Below are positions 8,609 to 17,899 of a DNA stretch of 64,000 nucleotides, in pieces. The translations under genes were made by a program, and so were the position numbers. The notes under the pieces are model-generated. The model was not told where the DNA came from and did no database searches. It saw only the letters and a program-made list of their open reading frames with translations. Origin of the DNA: Haloactinopolyspora alba (lineage in GTDB: Bacteria; Actinomycetota; Actinomycetes; Jiangellales; Jiangellaceae); NCBI RefSeq assembly GCF_003014555.1, contig NZ_PYGE01000017.1, positions 1-64,000 of the forward strand, written 5' to 3'. Numbering within the stretch: the stretch's first letter is position 1; every line of letters starts with the position of its first letter.

Positions 8609-10384
8609 ATGAGGCACCGACGTCGAGGGAGAGTGAGCCCGTTGACCGCGGCGGCCGTACAGGGCACCATCGACGAGCTCGGCATGCCGCTGGTGTCCAC
8701 CACCTTCGTCGTCGTCGACCTCGAAACGACCGGCGGAGCGCCCGACTCCGCCGAGATCACCGAGATCGGCGCGGTGAAGGTCCGTGGCGGCGAGGTCGTC
8801 GGCGAGTTCCGCACGCTGGTACGCCCGTCCGGCGGCATCCCGCCGTTCATCTCGGTGCTCACCGGCATCACCGACGCCATGGTGGCCGACGCGCCGCCCG
8901 TCACCGCGGCGCTGCCGTCCCTCCTCGAGTTCGCACACGGCAGCGTGATCGTCGCCCACAACGCGCCGTTCGACGTCGGGTTCCTGCGCGCGGCGTGCAC
9001 CGCCTGCGGCATGGCGTGGCCGTCGTTCCAGGTGCTCGACACCGCCCGGCTCGCCCGCCGGGTGGTGGCGCGCGACGAGGCGCGCGACTGCAAGCTCTCC
9101 ACCCTCGCGCGGCTGTTCCGTTCCGGCACCACGCCGAACCACCGTGCCCTCGACGACGCCCGGGCCACCGTCGACGTGCTGCACGGCCTGCTCGAGCGCC
9201 TCGGCAACGTCGGTGTCCACACGGTCGAGGAGCTGAGCCTGTGGCAGAGCACCGTCACCCCCGCCCAGCGCGACAAGCGCCGCCTGGCCGAGACCGTGCC
9301 GAACGCGCCGGGCGTCTACATGTTCACCGCCGACGACGGCGACGTGCTGTACGTCGGCAAGAGCAAGGACATGCGCACGCGGGTCCGTACCTACTTCACC
9401 GCGTCCGAGACCCGTGCCCGCATGACCGAGATGGTCTCGATCGCCACCGCCGTCACCGGCATCACCTGCGCGACACCGCTGGAGGCGGAGATCCGCGAAC
9501 TGCGGCTCATCGCCGAGCGCAAACCGCGGTACAACCGCCGGTCCCGGTTCCCCGAGCGCGGCAGCTGGATCAAACTCACCGTCGAGCCGTTCCCCAGGCT
9601 TTCACTGGTCCGGCAGGTCCGCGAGGACGGCGCCGCCTACCTCGGCCCGTTCGGTTCACGCAGGCTCGCCGAGACGGCCATGGCAGCGGTCCACGAGGCC
9701 GTGCCCATCCGGCAGTGCACCCAGCGCCTCTCCCCCAAGCGCCACGGCTCCGCCTGTGTGCTGGCCGACCTCGGCAAGTGCGGAGCGCCCTGCGTGGGCG
9801 GCGAGTCCACCGAGGCCTACGCCGAGCACGTCGAGATCGTCCGACGCGCGTTCACGGCCGACCCCGGCACCCTGGTCGACGGGCTGCTCGCCCGCATCGA
9901 CGCGCTGGCGCGGCACGAACGCTACGAAGAGGCCGCCTTGCGTCGCGACCGGCTGGCCACGTTCGTCCGGTCCGCGGCCCGGGTCCAGCGCATGGCCGCG
10001 CTCGCCGCGGTGAGCCAGCTCGTGGCCGCGCGCCGCCGGGACGAGGGCGGATGGGAGCTGCACGTGGTGCGGTACGGGCGCCTGGCCGGCGCCGAGTGCT
10101 CACCGCCGCGCGCCGATCCACGTCCGTACGTCGACGCGCTCGTCGCCACCGCCGAGACCGTCGAGCCGGCGCCGCAGCCGCTGCCCGCCGCCACCGCCGA
10201 GGAAGCCGAGTCGCTGCTGCGCTGGCTCGAGACGCCCGGGACCCGCCTGGTCCGAGTGGACGGGTCGTGGACGCTCCCCCGGCCCGCGGCGGCGTCCTAC
10301 CTCGCTCGTGTCGATGTCGGCGAAGCCGACCACGCCGCGGCCCGCCCGTTCGACGACCGGCGTTCGTTCCGGCCGTGGCGGTGA
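8609..10384 (+). CDS. DEDDh exonuclease / GIY-YIG (UvrC-like) fusion nuclease
   Basis: A 591-aa fusion. Residues about 30-200 form a DEDDh 3'-5' exonuclease domain (VVVDLETTG, HNAPFDVGFL, NHRALDDARATVD). A UvrC-type GIY-YIG domain follows at about 228-320 (PGVYMF, VLYVGKSKDMRTRV), then a UvrC-like central region with LGKCGAPCVG and a UVR-like helix segment (RHERYEEAALRRDRL). It lacks UvrC's C-terminal RNase H-like domain. Such fusions are widespread in actinomycetes and thought to act in DNA repair. I kept the ATG at 8609; a GTG at 8633 is possible, but the GAGGGA before it is too close for a normal ribosome site. Confidence 0.88.
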   Translation: MRHRRRGRVSPLTAAAVQGTIDELGMPLVSTTFVVVDLETTGGAPDSAEITEIGAVKVRGGEVVGEFRTLVRPSGGIPPFISVLTGITDAMVADAPPVTAALPSLLEFAHGSVIVAHNAPFDVGFLRAACTACGMAWPSFQVLDTARLARRVVARDEARDCKLSTLARLFRSGTTPNHRALDDARATVDVLHGLLERLGNVGVHTVEELSLWQSTVTPAQRDKRRLAETVPNAPGVYMFTADDGDVLYVGKSKDMRTRVRTYFTASETRARMTEMVSIATAVTGITCATPLEAEIRELRLIAERKPRYNRRSRFPERGSWIKLTVEPFPRLSLVRQVREDGAAYLGPFGSRRLAETAMAAVHEAVPIRQCTQRLSPKRHGSACVLADLGKCGAPCVGGESTEAYAEHVEIVRRAFTADPGTLVDGLLARIDALARHERYEEAALRRDRLATFVRSAARVQRMAALAAVSQLVAARRRDEGGWELHVVRYGRLAGAECSPPRADPRPYVDALVATAETVEPAPQPLPAATAEEAESLLRWLETPGTRLVRVDGSWTLPRPAAASYLARVDVGEADHAAARPFDDRRSFRPWR

Positions 10385-10475
10385 CCGCCCATGACCGTGG
10401 CGGTGACCGCCGTCGCCGCGGCGCCCGGTACTCTCGGCATCGAGCCGGTCCGCAGTCAGACGAGGAGTCACCGCA

Positions 10476-10757
10476 GTGATCACCGCCATCGTTTTCGTCC
10501 AGGCCGACGTGGCGCGTATCCCGGAGGTCGCCGAGCAGATTGCCGCGCTCGACGGCGTCAGCGAGGTGTACTCGGTCACCGGCGAGATCGACCTGGTCGC
10601 GCTGGTCCGCGTGCGCACACACGAGGCCATCGCCGAGGTCGTCGCCGACCGCCTCAACAAGGTCGACGGGGTCCTCAACACCGAGACGCACATCGCGTTC
10701 CGCACGTTCTCGACCCACGACCTCGAGGCCGCGTTCGCGCTCGGCGCCGAAGACTGA
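10476..10757 (+). CDS. Stand-alone Lrp/AsnC ligand-binding (RAM) domain protein
   Basis: A 93-aa protein consisting only of the effector-binding RAM domain of Lrp/AsnC regulators: the strand-helix pattern MITAIVFVQADVARIPEVAE, a VYSVTGEIDLVALVRV strand pair, and TETHIAFRTF. There is no HTH, so it does not bind DNA alone. Family members assemble into oligomers that bind amino acids and may modulate full Lrp proteins. The GTG start has GAGGAG upstream. It follows the fusion nuclease by 91 bp. Confidence 0.85.
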   Translation: MITAIVFVQADVARIPEVAEQIAALDGVSEVYSVTGEIDLVALVRVRTHEAIAEVVADRLNKVDGVLNTETHIAFRTFSTHDLEAAFALGAED

Positions 10758-10962
10758 CGGCGTTCGGATCGCCAACCGCGGCGCGAGAGACCCCGGACCA
10801 CCGGTTTGCGACCAGCCGGGCGACGTACTTCTGGAAGTCGGCCTTGTGATCACGGACGATCTCGGCCATCCGCGGTCACGTCCCGGCCAGCTCACCGAGC
10901 GTGTCGATGATCGCGCAGCCGCGGAAGCCCGCGTCGGACGCCCTGATCATCTTTCGCGGAGT

Positions 10963-11088
10963 GATCAGGTGACGGAGGGGCCTCCAGGGGTGCGTCGGAG
11001 TCACCTGATCGCGTCTCACGATGTGACTGGGGAACGATCAGGTGACTCGGGGGCCGGAAACGGCGGCGATGTGCAACCTGATCGTTCC
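10963..11088. repeat. Intergenic repeat family B, copy 1
   Basis: Between the convergent genes ending at 10757 and 11127, the 11-mer GATCAGGTGAC occurs in alternating orientation: plus at 10963, minus at 11000, plus at 11036, and a degenerate minus copy at 11073. Steps are 37, 36 and 37 bp. GGAACGATCAGGT at 11031-11043 is a perfect inverted repeat of 11076-11088. A second element with the same arrangement lies at 47973-48093. The rest of 10758-11126 shows no gene. Confidence 0.8.
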
Positions 11089-11126
11089 GGCGCCCCGCTG
11101 GGACGCGCAAGTCCAGTTCGCCGAGT

Positions 11127-12164
11127 TCAGCCGGCCGCGGCCACCCAGCGGGCCAGCACGTCCGCGGCGGCGCCGGAGTCGACGGCCCGCTCGACCCGTG
11201 CGTAGGCGCCGCGCAGCCGTTCGGTCAGCTCGACGTCACCGGCCTCCTCGTAAGCCGCCACCCCTGCGGCGGCGTTGAGCAGCACGGTGTCGCGCACCGG
11301 GCCAGGCTCGCCGGCCAGGAACCGCCGGGCGACGTCGGCGTTGTAGGCCGCGTCGCCGCCGCGCAGCGCCTCGGGCTGTGCGGGCGCGACCCCGAGGGCA
11401 CTCGGGTCGAACCGTTCCTCGGTGACGTCGCCGGCGTGCACGACCCAGACGCGGGACGTGGTCGTCGTGGTCAGTTCGTCAAGTCCGTCGTCGCCACGGA
11501 ACACCAGCGCCGACACGCCACGCCCGGCGAGCACACCGGCGACGATGCCGGCCATCCGGGCATCCGCCACGCCCACGGCCTGCCCGCTGGGCCGCGCCGG
11601 GTTCGCCAGCGGCCCCAGGAAGTTGAACGTCGTCGGCACGCCCAGCTCGCGCCGTGGCGCTCCGGCATACCGCAGCGACGGGTGGAACGCCGGCGCGAAA
11701 CAGAAGGTGATGCCGACCTCGTCCGCGATCTCCGCGACCCGAACCGGCGGCAGGTCCAGCCGGATGCCGAGCTCCTCGAGCAGGTCGGCCGCCCCGCACG
11801 CCGACGACGCGGCGCGGTTGCCGTGCTTGACGACCCGGGCGCCGGCCCCCGCTGCGGCGACCGCGGCCATGGTGGAGATGTTCACGGTGTGTGCGCGGTC
11901 ACCGCCGGTGCCGACGATGTCCAGGGCTGGTCCGCGCCCGGTGTACTCGGTGGCGTGCGCGTACATCGCCCGGACCAGGCCGTCGACCTCGTCGACCGTC
12001 TCGCCCTTGGCACGCAGCGCCACGGCGAAGCCGGCGATCTGGGCGCTGGTCGCCTCGCCGCTCATGATCTCGCCCATGGCCCACGCCGTCGCGTCGGTGG
12101 GCAGGTCGGTCCGCTCGAGCAGCGAGCTCAGGACCGACGCCCAGGTGTGCGGCTGGTCGTTCAT
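11127..12164 (-). CDS. trpD: Anthranilate phosphoribosyltransferase
   Basis: A 345-aa enzyme joining anthranilate to PRPP in tryptophan biosynthesis. The PRPP-binding motif [17 protein letters not shown], the [19 protein letters not shown] segment and [13 protein letters not shown] are typical of TrpD, and length is normal. The ATG overlaps the stop of the upstream receiver-like gene (ATGA), so the two are translationally coupled. No other trp genes are nearby, as is common in actinomycetes. The stop is at the edge of the repeat-bearing convergent region. Confidence 0.95.
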   Translation of the reverse strand: MNDQPHTWASVLSSLLERTDLPTDATAWAMGEIMSGEATSAQIAGFAVALRAKGETVDEVDGLVRAMYAHATEYTGRGPALDIVGTGGDRAHTVNISTMAAVAAAGAGARVVKHGNRAASSACGAADLLEELGIRLDLPPVRVAEIADEVGITFCFAPAFHPSLRYAGAPRRELGVPTTFNFLGPLANPARPSGQAVGVADARMAGIVAGVLAGRGVSALVFRGDDGLDELTTTTTSRVWVVHAGDVTEERFDPSALGVAPAQPEALRGGDAAYNADVARRFLAGEPGPVRDTVLLNAAAGVAAYEEAGDVELTERLRGAYARVERAVDSGAAADVLARWVAAAG

Positions 12165-12580
12165 GACGCCGCGGCCGCGCCGGCCGCACGCCGGCGCATC
12201 AGGTCGGCGACGGCGGAGGCGACGGCGGCCGGGTCCAGCGGATGCGACACCGCCGCCTCGGCACGCGACCAGGTCGCCAGCCAGGCGTCGTCGGGGCGTC
12301 CGATGAGCACCAGTACCGGTGGCGCCTGGTAGATCTCCTCTTTCACCGACCGGGCGATGCCCATGCCGCCTGCCGGCACGGCCTCGCCGTCGAGGACGAC
12401 GACGTCGATGCCGCCGGCGTCGAGGGCCTTCGTTACCGCGGCGTGCGTCGCCACCTCGACGAACTCGACCCGGGGCAGGCCCGCCGCGGGCCGGCGCCCG
12501 ACGGCGAGGCGGACCTTCTCGCGGGTCGCCCGGTCGTCGCTGTAGACGAGGATCGTCATCGTCGGCTCGGTGCTGCTCAT
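12161..12580 (-). CDS. Receiver-like (CheY-fold) protein coupled to trpD
   Basis: A 139-aa single-domain protein with the receiver topology: first strand TILVYSDD with two acidic residues, VVVLDGEAV at the position of the phosphoacceptor Asp, [12 protein letters not shown], and an Ala-rich C-terminal helix. The Lys expected near the end reads SHPLDP, so it is probably an atypical or pseudo-receiver. There is no output domain. The ATG at 12580 is preceded by AGGACCGCAGG. Its stop overlaps the trpD start by four bases. Role unknown. Confidence 0.7.
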   Translation of the reverse strand: MSSTEPTMTILVYSDDRATREKVRLAVGRRPAAGLPRVEFVEVATHAAVTKALDAGGIDVVVLDGEAVPAGGMGIARSVKEEIYQAPPVLVLIGRPDDAWLATWSRAEAAVSHPLDPAAVASAVADLMRRRAAGAAAAS

Positions 12581-12863
12581 CCTGCGGTCCTCGCTGGAAA
12601 TCGTCGGATCGGAAGAGACGGTCTCGCACGATCGTACCGGGCGGGGCGCCGGGACCGGTCGGTGGCGCGGGCCATCCGGACGCAGAGCACGGCGACGAGG
12701 GAACGTCAGCGGCGGCTCGCGCGTTGTCCCAGCGGAGCGGCCTGCTCGGAGCACGCGAACGAGGGAAGCCTACCCTTACGTAGACTCTCGACATATTGTA
12801 GACGGACACGCCCACGACACCGAAACCGGGGGCGGGTCGTCCTCGCGCAGAGCGGACGACATA

Positions 12864-13508
12864 ATGGCGGACGTGGCTTCCACAACTGCCGTCGACGCTG
12901 CCCACACGCGGCCACCCGAACGACCGAATCTGGTCTCGGTCGGGGTGATCGTGTGGCTGTCCAGTGAGCTGATGTTCTTCGCGGCGCTGTTCGCGATCTA
13001 CTTCACCCTGCGCTCCAATGCCCCCGGGGTGTGGGACGAACAGTCAGAGCTGCTGAACGTGCCGTTCTCGCTCGTCAACACCACGGTGCTGGTGCTGTCG
13101 TCGGTCACGTGCCAGCTCGGGGTTCTGCGCGCCGAACGCGGCCAGGTCGGCCGTCTCGGCGGGCTCGCCCAGGTGGGCAAGTGGGGCATGCGCGAGTGGT
13201 TCGTGCTGACCTTCGTCATGGGCGCCTTCTTCATCGGCGGCCAGGTCTTCGAGTACGCCGAACTCGTCACGCACGGGCTGACCCTCTCCAGCGACCCCTA
13301 CGGCTCCATCTTCTACCTGGCGACCGGCTTCCACGGGCTGCACGTGACGCTCGGGCTCGTCGCCTTCCTGCTGGTGCTGGGTCGCACGTACATGACCCGG
13401 CGGTTCACCCACGAACAGGTCACCAGCTCGATCGTCGTGTCCTATTACTGGCACTTCGTCGACGTCGTGTGGATCGCCCTGTTCCTCACCATCTACGTGG
13501 TCAAGTGA
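12864..13508 (+). CDS. ctaE: Cytochrome c oxidase subunit III
   Basis: A 214-aa inner-membrane subunit of the aa3 terminal oxidase, with five hydrophobic helices as usual for actinobacterial subunit III. Conserved segments include [42 protein letters not shown] and [15 protein letters not shown], which carry the family's Glu and His residues. It is the first gene of the ctaE-qcrC-qcrA-qcrB operon. The qcrC start lies 11 bases past its stop. The other oxidase subunits are in the convergent ctaC-D-F cluster at 19-22 kb. Confidence 0.95.
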   Translation: MADVASTTAVDAAHTRPPERPNLVSVGVIVWLSSELMFFAALFAIYFTLRSNAPGVWDEQSELLNVPFSLVNTTVLVLSSVTCQLGVLRAERGQVGRLGGLAQVGKWGMREWFVLTFVMGAFFIGGQVFEYAELVTHGLTLSSDPYGSIFYLATGFHGLHVTLGLVAFLLVLGRTYMTRRFTHEQVTSSIVVSYYWHFVDVVWIALFLTIYVVK

Positions 13509-13519
13509 CGAGGAGTGAC

Positions 13520-14365
13520 GTGTTCAGTACGCCAACCGGCCGCTCCGGGCGAACCCGGCGCAGGACGCTGTCGACCTGGCGCCGACACCCACTGGCCGCC
13601 GTCTTCGTCCTGATCGCCATGCTGTTCACGACCGGCGGCGCGTACGCGGCGCTGGCGCCGAAGTCCGAGGATCTGCAAGCCGCGTCGTCGACGAAGATCC
13701 AAGAGGGCAAGGAACTGTTCGCCATCGGCTGCGCCTCGTGCCACGGCCTCGGCGGCGAAGGACAGGTCAGAGAGGACGGCACCGTCATCGGCCCGTCGCT
13801 GATCGGTGTCGGCGCGGCCGCGGTCGACTTCCAGGTCGGCACCGGCCGGATGCCCATGGCCGCACCCGGAGCACAGGCCCAGCGCAAGCCGGTCGCCTAC
13901 ACCGACGCGCAGATCGAGGCGCTGGCGGCCTACGTCGCCTCCCTCGCCCCCGGGCCCGAGCTGCCCGAAGAGCAGTACCTCGACGTGTCCGAGGGCAACG
14001 TCGCCCGTGGCGGGCAGCTGTTCCGCACCAACTGCGCTCAGTGCCACAACACCACCGGCCAGGGCGGCGCCCTGAGTATGGGCAAGTTCGCACCCTCGTT
14101 GACCGGTGTCGAGCCGAAGCACATGTACGAAGCGATGGTCACCGGGCCGCAAGCCATGCCGGTGTTCAGCGACGAGACCCTCACGCCCGAGGACAAGCAG
14201 GACATCATCTCGTTCCTGAAATCCGTCGAAGAGGAGCCCAACCCCGGTGGCCTGGGCATCGGCCGCGTCGGCCCTGTCGCCGAAGGGCTGTGGGCCTGGC
14301 TCATCGGCATCGGCCTGCTCATCGGCACCGCCACCTGGGTCGTCACGAGGTCGTCTAAATCATGA
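13520..14365 (+). CDS. qcrC: Diheme cytochrome c subunit of the bc1 complex
   Basis: A 281-aa membrane-anchored diheme cytochrome c that replaces c1 and soluble c in actinobacterial bc1-aa3 supercomplexes. An N-terminal helix (LAAVFVLIAMLFTTGGAY) is followed by two cytochrome domains with CASCH and CAQCH heme sites and Met ligand regions (GRMPMAAPG, QAMPVFS), then a C-terminal anchor WAWLIGIGLLIGTATW. I chose the GTG at 13520 because GAGGAG lies at 13510-13515; a GTG at 13505 overlapping the ctaE stop is an alternative. Its stop overlaps the qcrA ATG (ATGA). Confidence 0.94.
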   Translation: MFSTPTGRSGRTRRRTLSTWRRHPLAAVFVLIAMLFTTGGAYAALAPKSEDLQAASSTKIQEGKELFAIGCASCHGLGGEGQVREDGTVIGPSLIGVGAAAVDFQVGTGRMPMAAPGAQAQRKPVAYTDAQIEALAAYVASLAPGPELPEEQYLDVSEGNVARGGQLFRTNCAQCHNTTGQGGALSMGKFAPSLTGVEPKHMYEAMVTGPQAMPVFSDETLTPEDKQDIISFLKSVEEEPNPGGLGIGRVGPVAEGLWAWLIGIGLLIGTATWVVTRSSKS

Positions 14366-15459
14366 GCGCGAAGGACGAGGACATGAACGGCCACAGCGAC
14401 TCCACGGCGCCGGCGCACCGCGAATCCGACACGCCCGAGACGAGCCCGGCCGAACCGGTCGCCGACCCCGGCCTGCACCACGAGCCCGACCGGCTCACCG
14501 ACGTCGACCCGCGTGCCGAGCGTCGCGCCGAGCGACAGGTCGCCGGGATGTTCTCGCTCGCGTCGGTGCTGATCGTCGCGTCCATCGTCGCCTACGTCGT
14601 CTTCGGCATCTCCCCCGACGACCCGGAGCAGCCGGTCTCCGTCGGCGACGTCCAGATCTCCAACTTCGCGCTCGGCATCACGCTCGGGCTGGCGCTGGTC
14701 CTACTCGGCGCCGGTGCGGTGCAGTGGGCCCGTTCGCTGATGACCTCGCCGGAGGTCGTCCACGAGCGCCACCACCTGCGCGCCGACGACGAAACCCGCC
14801 AGGAGACGCTCGACGCGTTCGAGACCGGAGCCGACGAGACCGGCTTCGGCCGGCGCAAGCTCGTGCGCAACTCACTGCTCGGCGCGCTGGCGTTGCTGCC
14901 GTTGCCGGCCATCGTCATGCTGCGCGACCTGGGACCGTCGAACGGCGAGTCGCCGGGCGAGGTCAAGAAGCACACCATCTGGGGCGAGGGCGTCCGGGTC
15001 GTCACCGACGTCACCTACCAGCCGATCAGGGCCGCCGACCTCGAGCTCGGCCAGCTGGTCAACGCGATGCCCGAGACGTTCCAGGAGCTCGAGGAGCACG
15101 GCCCGGAGCGCATCAACTCTCGCGCGAAGTCGCCGGTGATGGTGATCCGGATGGCTCCGGACGAGTTCGAGATTCCCGCGGGCCGCGAGAACTGGCACGT
15201 CGACGGGATCCTCGCCTACTCCAAGATCTGCACCCACGTCGGCTGCCCCATCAGCCTGTACGAGCGGACCACGCACCACATGCTGTGCCCGTGTCACCAG
15301 TCGACGTTCGACCTCGCCGACACCGGCAAGGTGATCTTCGGACCGGCGACCAGAAGCCTGCCCCAATTGCCGCTCGCGGTCGACGCCGAGGGCTACCTCA
15401 TCGCCCAGAGCGACTTCCACGAACCCGTGGGCCCGAGCTACTGGGAGCGCGGCGGATGA
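14362..15459 (+). CDS. qcrA: Rieske iron-sulfur subunit of the bc1 complex
   Basis: A 365-aa Rieske protein of the long actinobacterial type with three hydrophobic segments (MFSLASVLIVASIVAYVVFG; FALGITLGLALVLLGAG; LLGALALLPLPAIVML) before the soluble domain. The [2Fe-2S] ligands are in CTHVGCPIS and CPCHQSTFD, two Cys and two His. It passes electrons from menaquinol to the diheme cytochrome QcrC. The ATG overlaps the qcrC stop by four bases. Confidence 0.95.
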   Translation: MSAKDEDMNGHSDSTAPAHRESDTPETSPAEPVADPGLHHEPDRLTDVDPRAERRAERQVAGMFSLASVLIVASIVAYVVFGISPDDPEQPVSVGDVQISNFALGITLGLALVLLGAGAVQWARSLMTSPEVVHERHHLRADDETRQETLDAFETGADETGFGRRKLVRNSLLGALALLPLPAIVMLRDLGPSNGESPGEVKKHTIWGEGVRVVTDVTYQPIRAADLELGQLVNAMPETFQELEEHGPERINSRAKSPVMVIRMAPDEFEIPAGRENWHVDGILAYSKICTHVGCPISLYERTTHHMLCPCHQSTFDLADTGKVIFGPATRSLPQLPLAVDAEGYLIAQSDFHEPVGPSYWERGG

Positions 15460-15593
15460 CGGCGGCACGGCTCGACCACACGCACAGCGGTGTCACCGGC
15501 ACGGCTGCCCGCCGCGGTGGCCCCGCCGACCCGCGGACTGAACGTGCCCCTCGACCGCAGCGAACGACGAACGGAGCGCGGCGGACATCATGA
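15456..15593 (+). CDS. Possible 45-aa basic peptide bridging qcrA and qcrB
   Basis: The 130-bp gap between qcrA and qcrB contains one frame that starts in an ATGA overlap with the qcrA stop and ends in an ATGA overlap with the qcrB start. The peptide is Arg/Thr/Ala-rich (begins MTAARLDHTHSGVTGTAARR, ends TTNGARRTS), has no membrane segment and no recognised family. It could be a real subunit or only a device that keeps ribosomes on the message to couple qcrB translation. Codon bias is weak because all frames are GC-rich here. Confidence 0.35.
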   Translation: MTAARLDHTHSGVTGTAARRGGPADPRTERAPRPQRTTNGARRTS

Positions 15594-17239
15594 GTACCAT
15601 CGTCAACGGTGCGGGCAAGGTCGTCGACTTCGTCGACCAGCGGATCACCGCGTCGAACTGGTTGAAGCGGAACCTTCGCAAGGTCTTCCCCGACCACTGG
15701 TCGTTCCTGCTGGGCGAGATCGCGCTGTTCAGCTTCATCATCATCGTCCTGTCGGGCGTCTTCCTCACCTTCTGGTTCAAGCCTTCGATGGCGCACATCG
15801 TGTACGAGGGCGGGTACGCGCCGATGCGCGGGCAGGGCATGTCCGAGGCCTACGCCTCGACGCTCGAGCTGTCGTTCGAGGTCCGCGGCGGGCTGCTGAT
15901 GCGGCAGGTGCACCACTGGGGTGCGCTGATCTTCCTGGCCGCGATGTCGGCGCACATGCTGCGGGTGTTCTTCACCGGCGCGTTCCGGAAGCCGCGCGAG
16001 ATGAACTGGCTGGTCGGCGTCACGCTCCTGTTCCTCGGCGTGGCCGCCGGCTTCACCGGCTACTCGCTGCCGGACGACCTGCTGTCCGGCACCGGGCTGC
16101 GCATCATCGAGGGCGGCATGCTCGCCATTCCGGTCGTCGGCACCTACCTGTCGTCGTTCCTCTTCGGCGGCGAGTATCCGGGTGACGACATCGTCAGTCG
16201 GCTGTACCCACTGCACATCCTGGTGTTCCCCGGCCTGATCATCGCGATGGTCACCGCACACCTGATGATGCTCTGGTACCAGAAGCACACGCACTGGGGC
16301 GGCCCGGGCAAGTCGAACGAGAATGTCGTCGGCGCCCCGTTCTTCCCGGTGTACGTCGCGAAGGCCGGCGGCTTCCAGTTCATCGTCTTCGGCGTCATCG
16401 TGCTGCTCGCCGCGACCGTGCAGATCAACCCGGTGTGGTTCTGGGGGCCGTACGATCCCGCCGTCGTCAGCGCCGGAACCCAACCGGACTGGTATGTCGG
16501 ATTCCTGGACGGTGCGCTACGCGTGATGCCGCCACTGGAGTTCGAGATCTTCGGTCATCCGCTCACGTTGAGCGTACTGATCCCGGCCATCGTCCTGCCT
16601 GGGCTGATCCTGACCCCGTTGGCGCTGTATCCATGGCTGGAGCAGAAGGCCACCGGCGACACCCGCGAGCACCACGTGCTCGACCGGCCGCGCAACCAGC
16701 CGGTCCGCACCGGTATCGGCGTCGCGTTCATCACCTTCTACGTGCAGCTGTGGATCGCCGGTGGTAACGACTTCTTCGCCACCATCCTGAACGTCCCGGT
16801 CAACTGGATCACCCGGTTCATCCAGGTCGGTCTCTTCGTCCTGACCGGACTGGCGTTCTGGGTCACCAAGCGGATCTGTCTGGGGCTGCAGCGGCGCGAC
16901 CGCGACCTGGTGATGCACGGGCGGGAGACCGGCATCATCATGGTCAGCCCCGACGGTGAGTTCTCCGAGATGCACGCGCCGCTCGAGCAGGGTGACGCGT
17001 ACTCGCTCACCTGGCACGAACGGCAGGCGCCGTACGAGCCGGGGCCGGCCACCGACGCCAACGGCATCCCCAACCCGAACTACCGCACCGAGCGGCGCCG
17101 CGCGCGACTGTCCCGGTTCTACTTCGGTGACGTGGTGCAGAAGCCGACGGCCGACGAGCTCGAGGCCGCGCACCACGAGGGTCATCACGCGGTCGAGTCG
17201 GGGCACGAGCACGACGAGTTGACCAGCGGACAGCAGTAA
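15590..17239 (+). CDS. qcrB: Cytochrome b subunit of the bc1 complex
   Basis: A 549-aa polytopic subunit that binds two b hemes and oxidises menaquinol. The N-terminal half has the heme-ligand helices (LLMRQVHHWGALIFLAAMSA with its His pair, and LHILVFPGLIIAMVTAHLMM), the GYSLPDDL segment, and the Qo-site motif NPVWFWGPYDP (PDW follows in QPDWYVG). A long hydrophilic C-terminal tail (about 130 residues, ending HEHDELTSGQQ) is typical of actinobacterial QcrB. Last gene of the operon, followed directly by a strong hairpin. Confidence 0.95.
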   Translation: MSTIVNGAGKVVDFVDQRITASNWLKRNLRKVFPDHWSFLLGEIALFSFIIIVLSGVFLTFWFKPSMAHIVYEGGYAPMRGQGMSEAYASTLELSFEVRGGLLMRQVHHWGALIFLAAMSAHMLRVFFTGAFRKPREMNWLVGVTLLFLGVAAGFTGYSLPDDLLSGTGLRIIEGGMLAIPVVGTYLSSFLFGGEYPGDDIVSRLYPLHILVFPGLIIAMVTAHLMMLWYQKHTHWGGPGKSNENVVGAPFFPVYVAKAGGFQFIVFGVIVLLAATVQINPVWFWGPYDPAVVSAGTQPDWYVGFLDGALRVMPPLEFEIFGHPLTLSVLIPAIVLPGLILTPLALYPWLEQKATGDTREHHVLDRPRNQPVRTGIGVAFITFYVQLWIAGGNDFFATILNVPVNWITRFIQVGLFVLTGLAFWVTKRICLGLQRRDRDLVMHGRETGIIMVSPDGEFSEMHAPLEQGDAYSLTWHERQAPYEPGPATDANGIPNPNYRTERRRARLSRFYFGDVVQKPTADELEAAHHEGHHAVESGHEHDELTSGQQ

Positions 17240-17252
17240 CGCCGGTCGCCCC

Positions 17253-17298
17253 GTCCGGTGTGGTGGAGCACGCCCCGTCGTGCTGCACCACACCGGAC
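17253..17298. terminator. Bidirectional hairpin between qcrB and an SRPBCC gene
   Basis: Arms of 20 bp at 17253-17272 and 17279-17298 pair with a single mismatch around a 6-nt loop; the outer 13 bp (GTCCGGTGTGGTG) are perfect. It starts 14 bp after the qcrB stop, and the next gene is convergent, so one hairpin can serve both strands. No U-tract. Confidence 0.75.
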
Positions 17299-17353
17299 GT
17301 TTCGTTTCCGGGCCATTCGGCCCGCCAGGGTGGTCCTTGGCCCCCTGGACCGC

Positions 17354-17890
17354 TCACCGACTGCGCCTGGACCACGGAGCGGGCACGTCGCGCGGCCGAC
17401 GCGGCTTCCGCGGAGCACGGTCAGCGCTGTCAGGGCTGCCCAACGCGCGGTTCAGGCCGCGCTCACCGTGGCTCATGACGACGTCGTGCCCGTACCGGAA
17501 CAACGGGCGCAGCAGCGGCCCGGCCGCGTTCATCCAGCCTCGCCGCGTCCGCACGCTCCATCGCACGTCGAGCCGGCTCCCGCAGTGGTCCGGCGCGAAG
17601 CCGATGACGCCGGTGCCGTCGAGGTCCCCGGTCACCGCCAAGCTGACCTGTCGTCCGACGTCCACGTCGACGAGCTCGAGTGTCAGCCGCAACCGGTACC
17701 CGATCGGACTACGCCACACGCAGCGCGCGACACTGCCGTACAACTCACCCGTCCGGTCCACCCCGATGGACTCCAGATACGGCCACCAGTCGTGCCACCG
17801 CTGTTCCGGTGCGGTCAGGAACGCCCAGGTCGTGTCGACCGGCGCGGCGATACGCCATACGGTGGCGAACTCGTAGCTGCGGGCCGGCAC
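17354..17890 (-). CDS. SRPBCC-family protein
   Basis: A 178-aa SRPBCC-fold protein. It opens with SYEFATVWRIAAPVDTTWAF, the usual first strand and helix, followed by WHDWWPYLESI and an alternating strand core; the C-terminal helix is LLRPLFRYGHDVVMSHGERG. The last 25 residues are very basic and disordered (RAPRKPRRPRDVPAPWSRRSR region). Ligand unknown. The start lies 9 bp downstream of the stop of the DUF4192 gene on the same strand, so the two may be co-transcribed. Confidence 0.78.
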   Translation of the reverse strand: MPARSYEFATVWRIAAPVDTTWAFLTAPEQRWHDWWPYLESIGVDRTGELYGSVARCVWRSPIGYRLRLTLELVDVDVGRQVSLAVTGDLDGTGVIGFAPDHCGSRLDVRWSVRTRRGWMNAAGPLLRPLFRYGHDVVMSHGERGLNRALGSPDSADRAPRKPRRPRDVPAPWSRRSR

Positions 17891-17899
17891 CTTCCGAGC

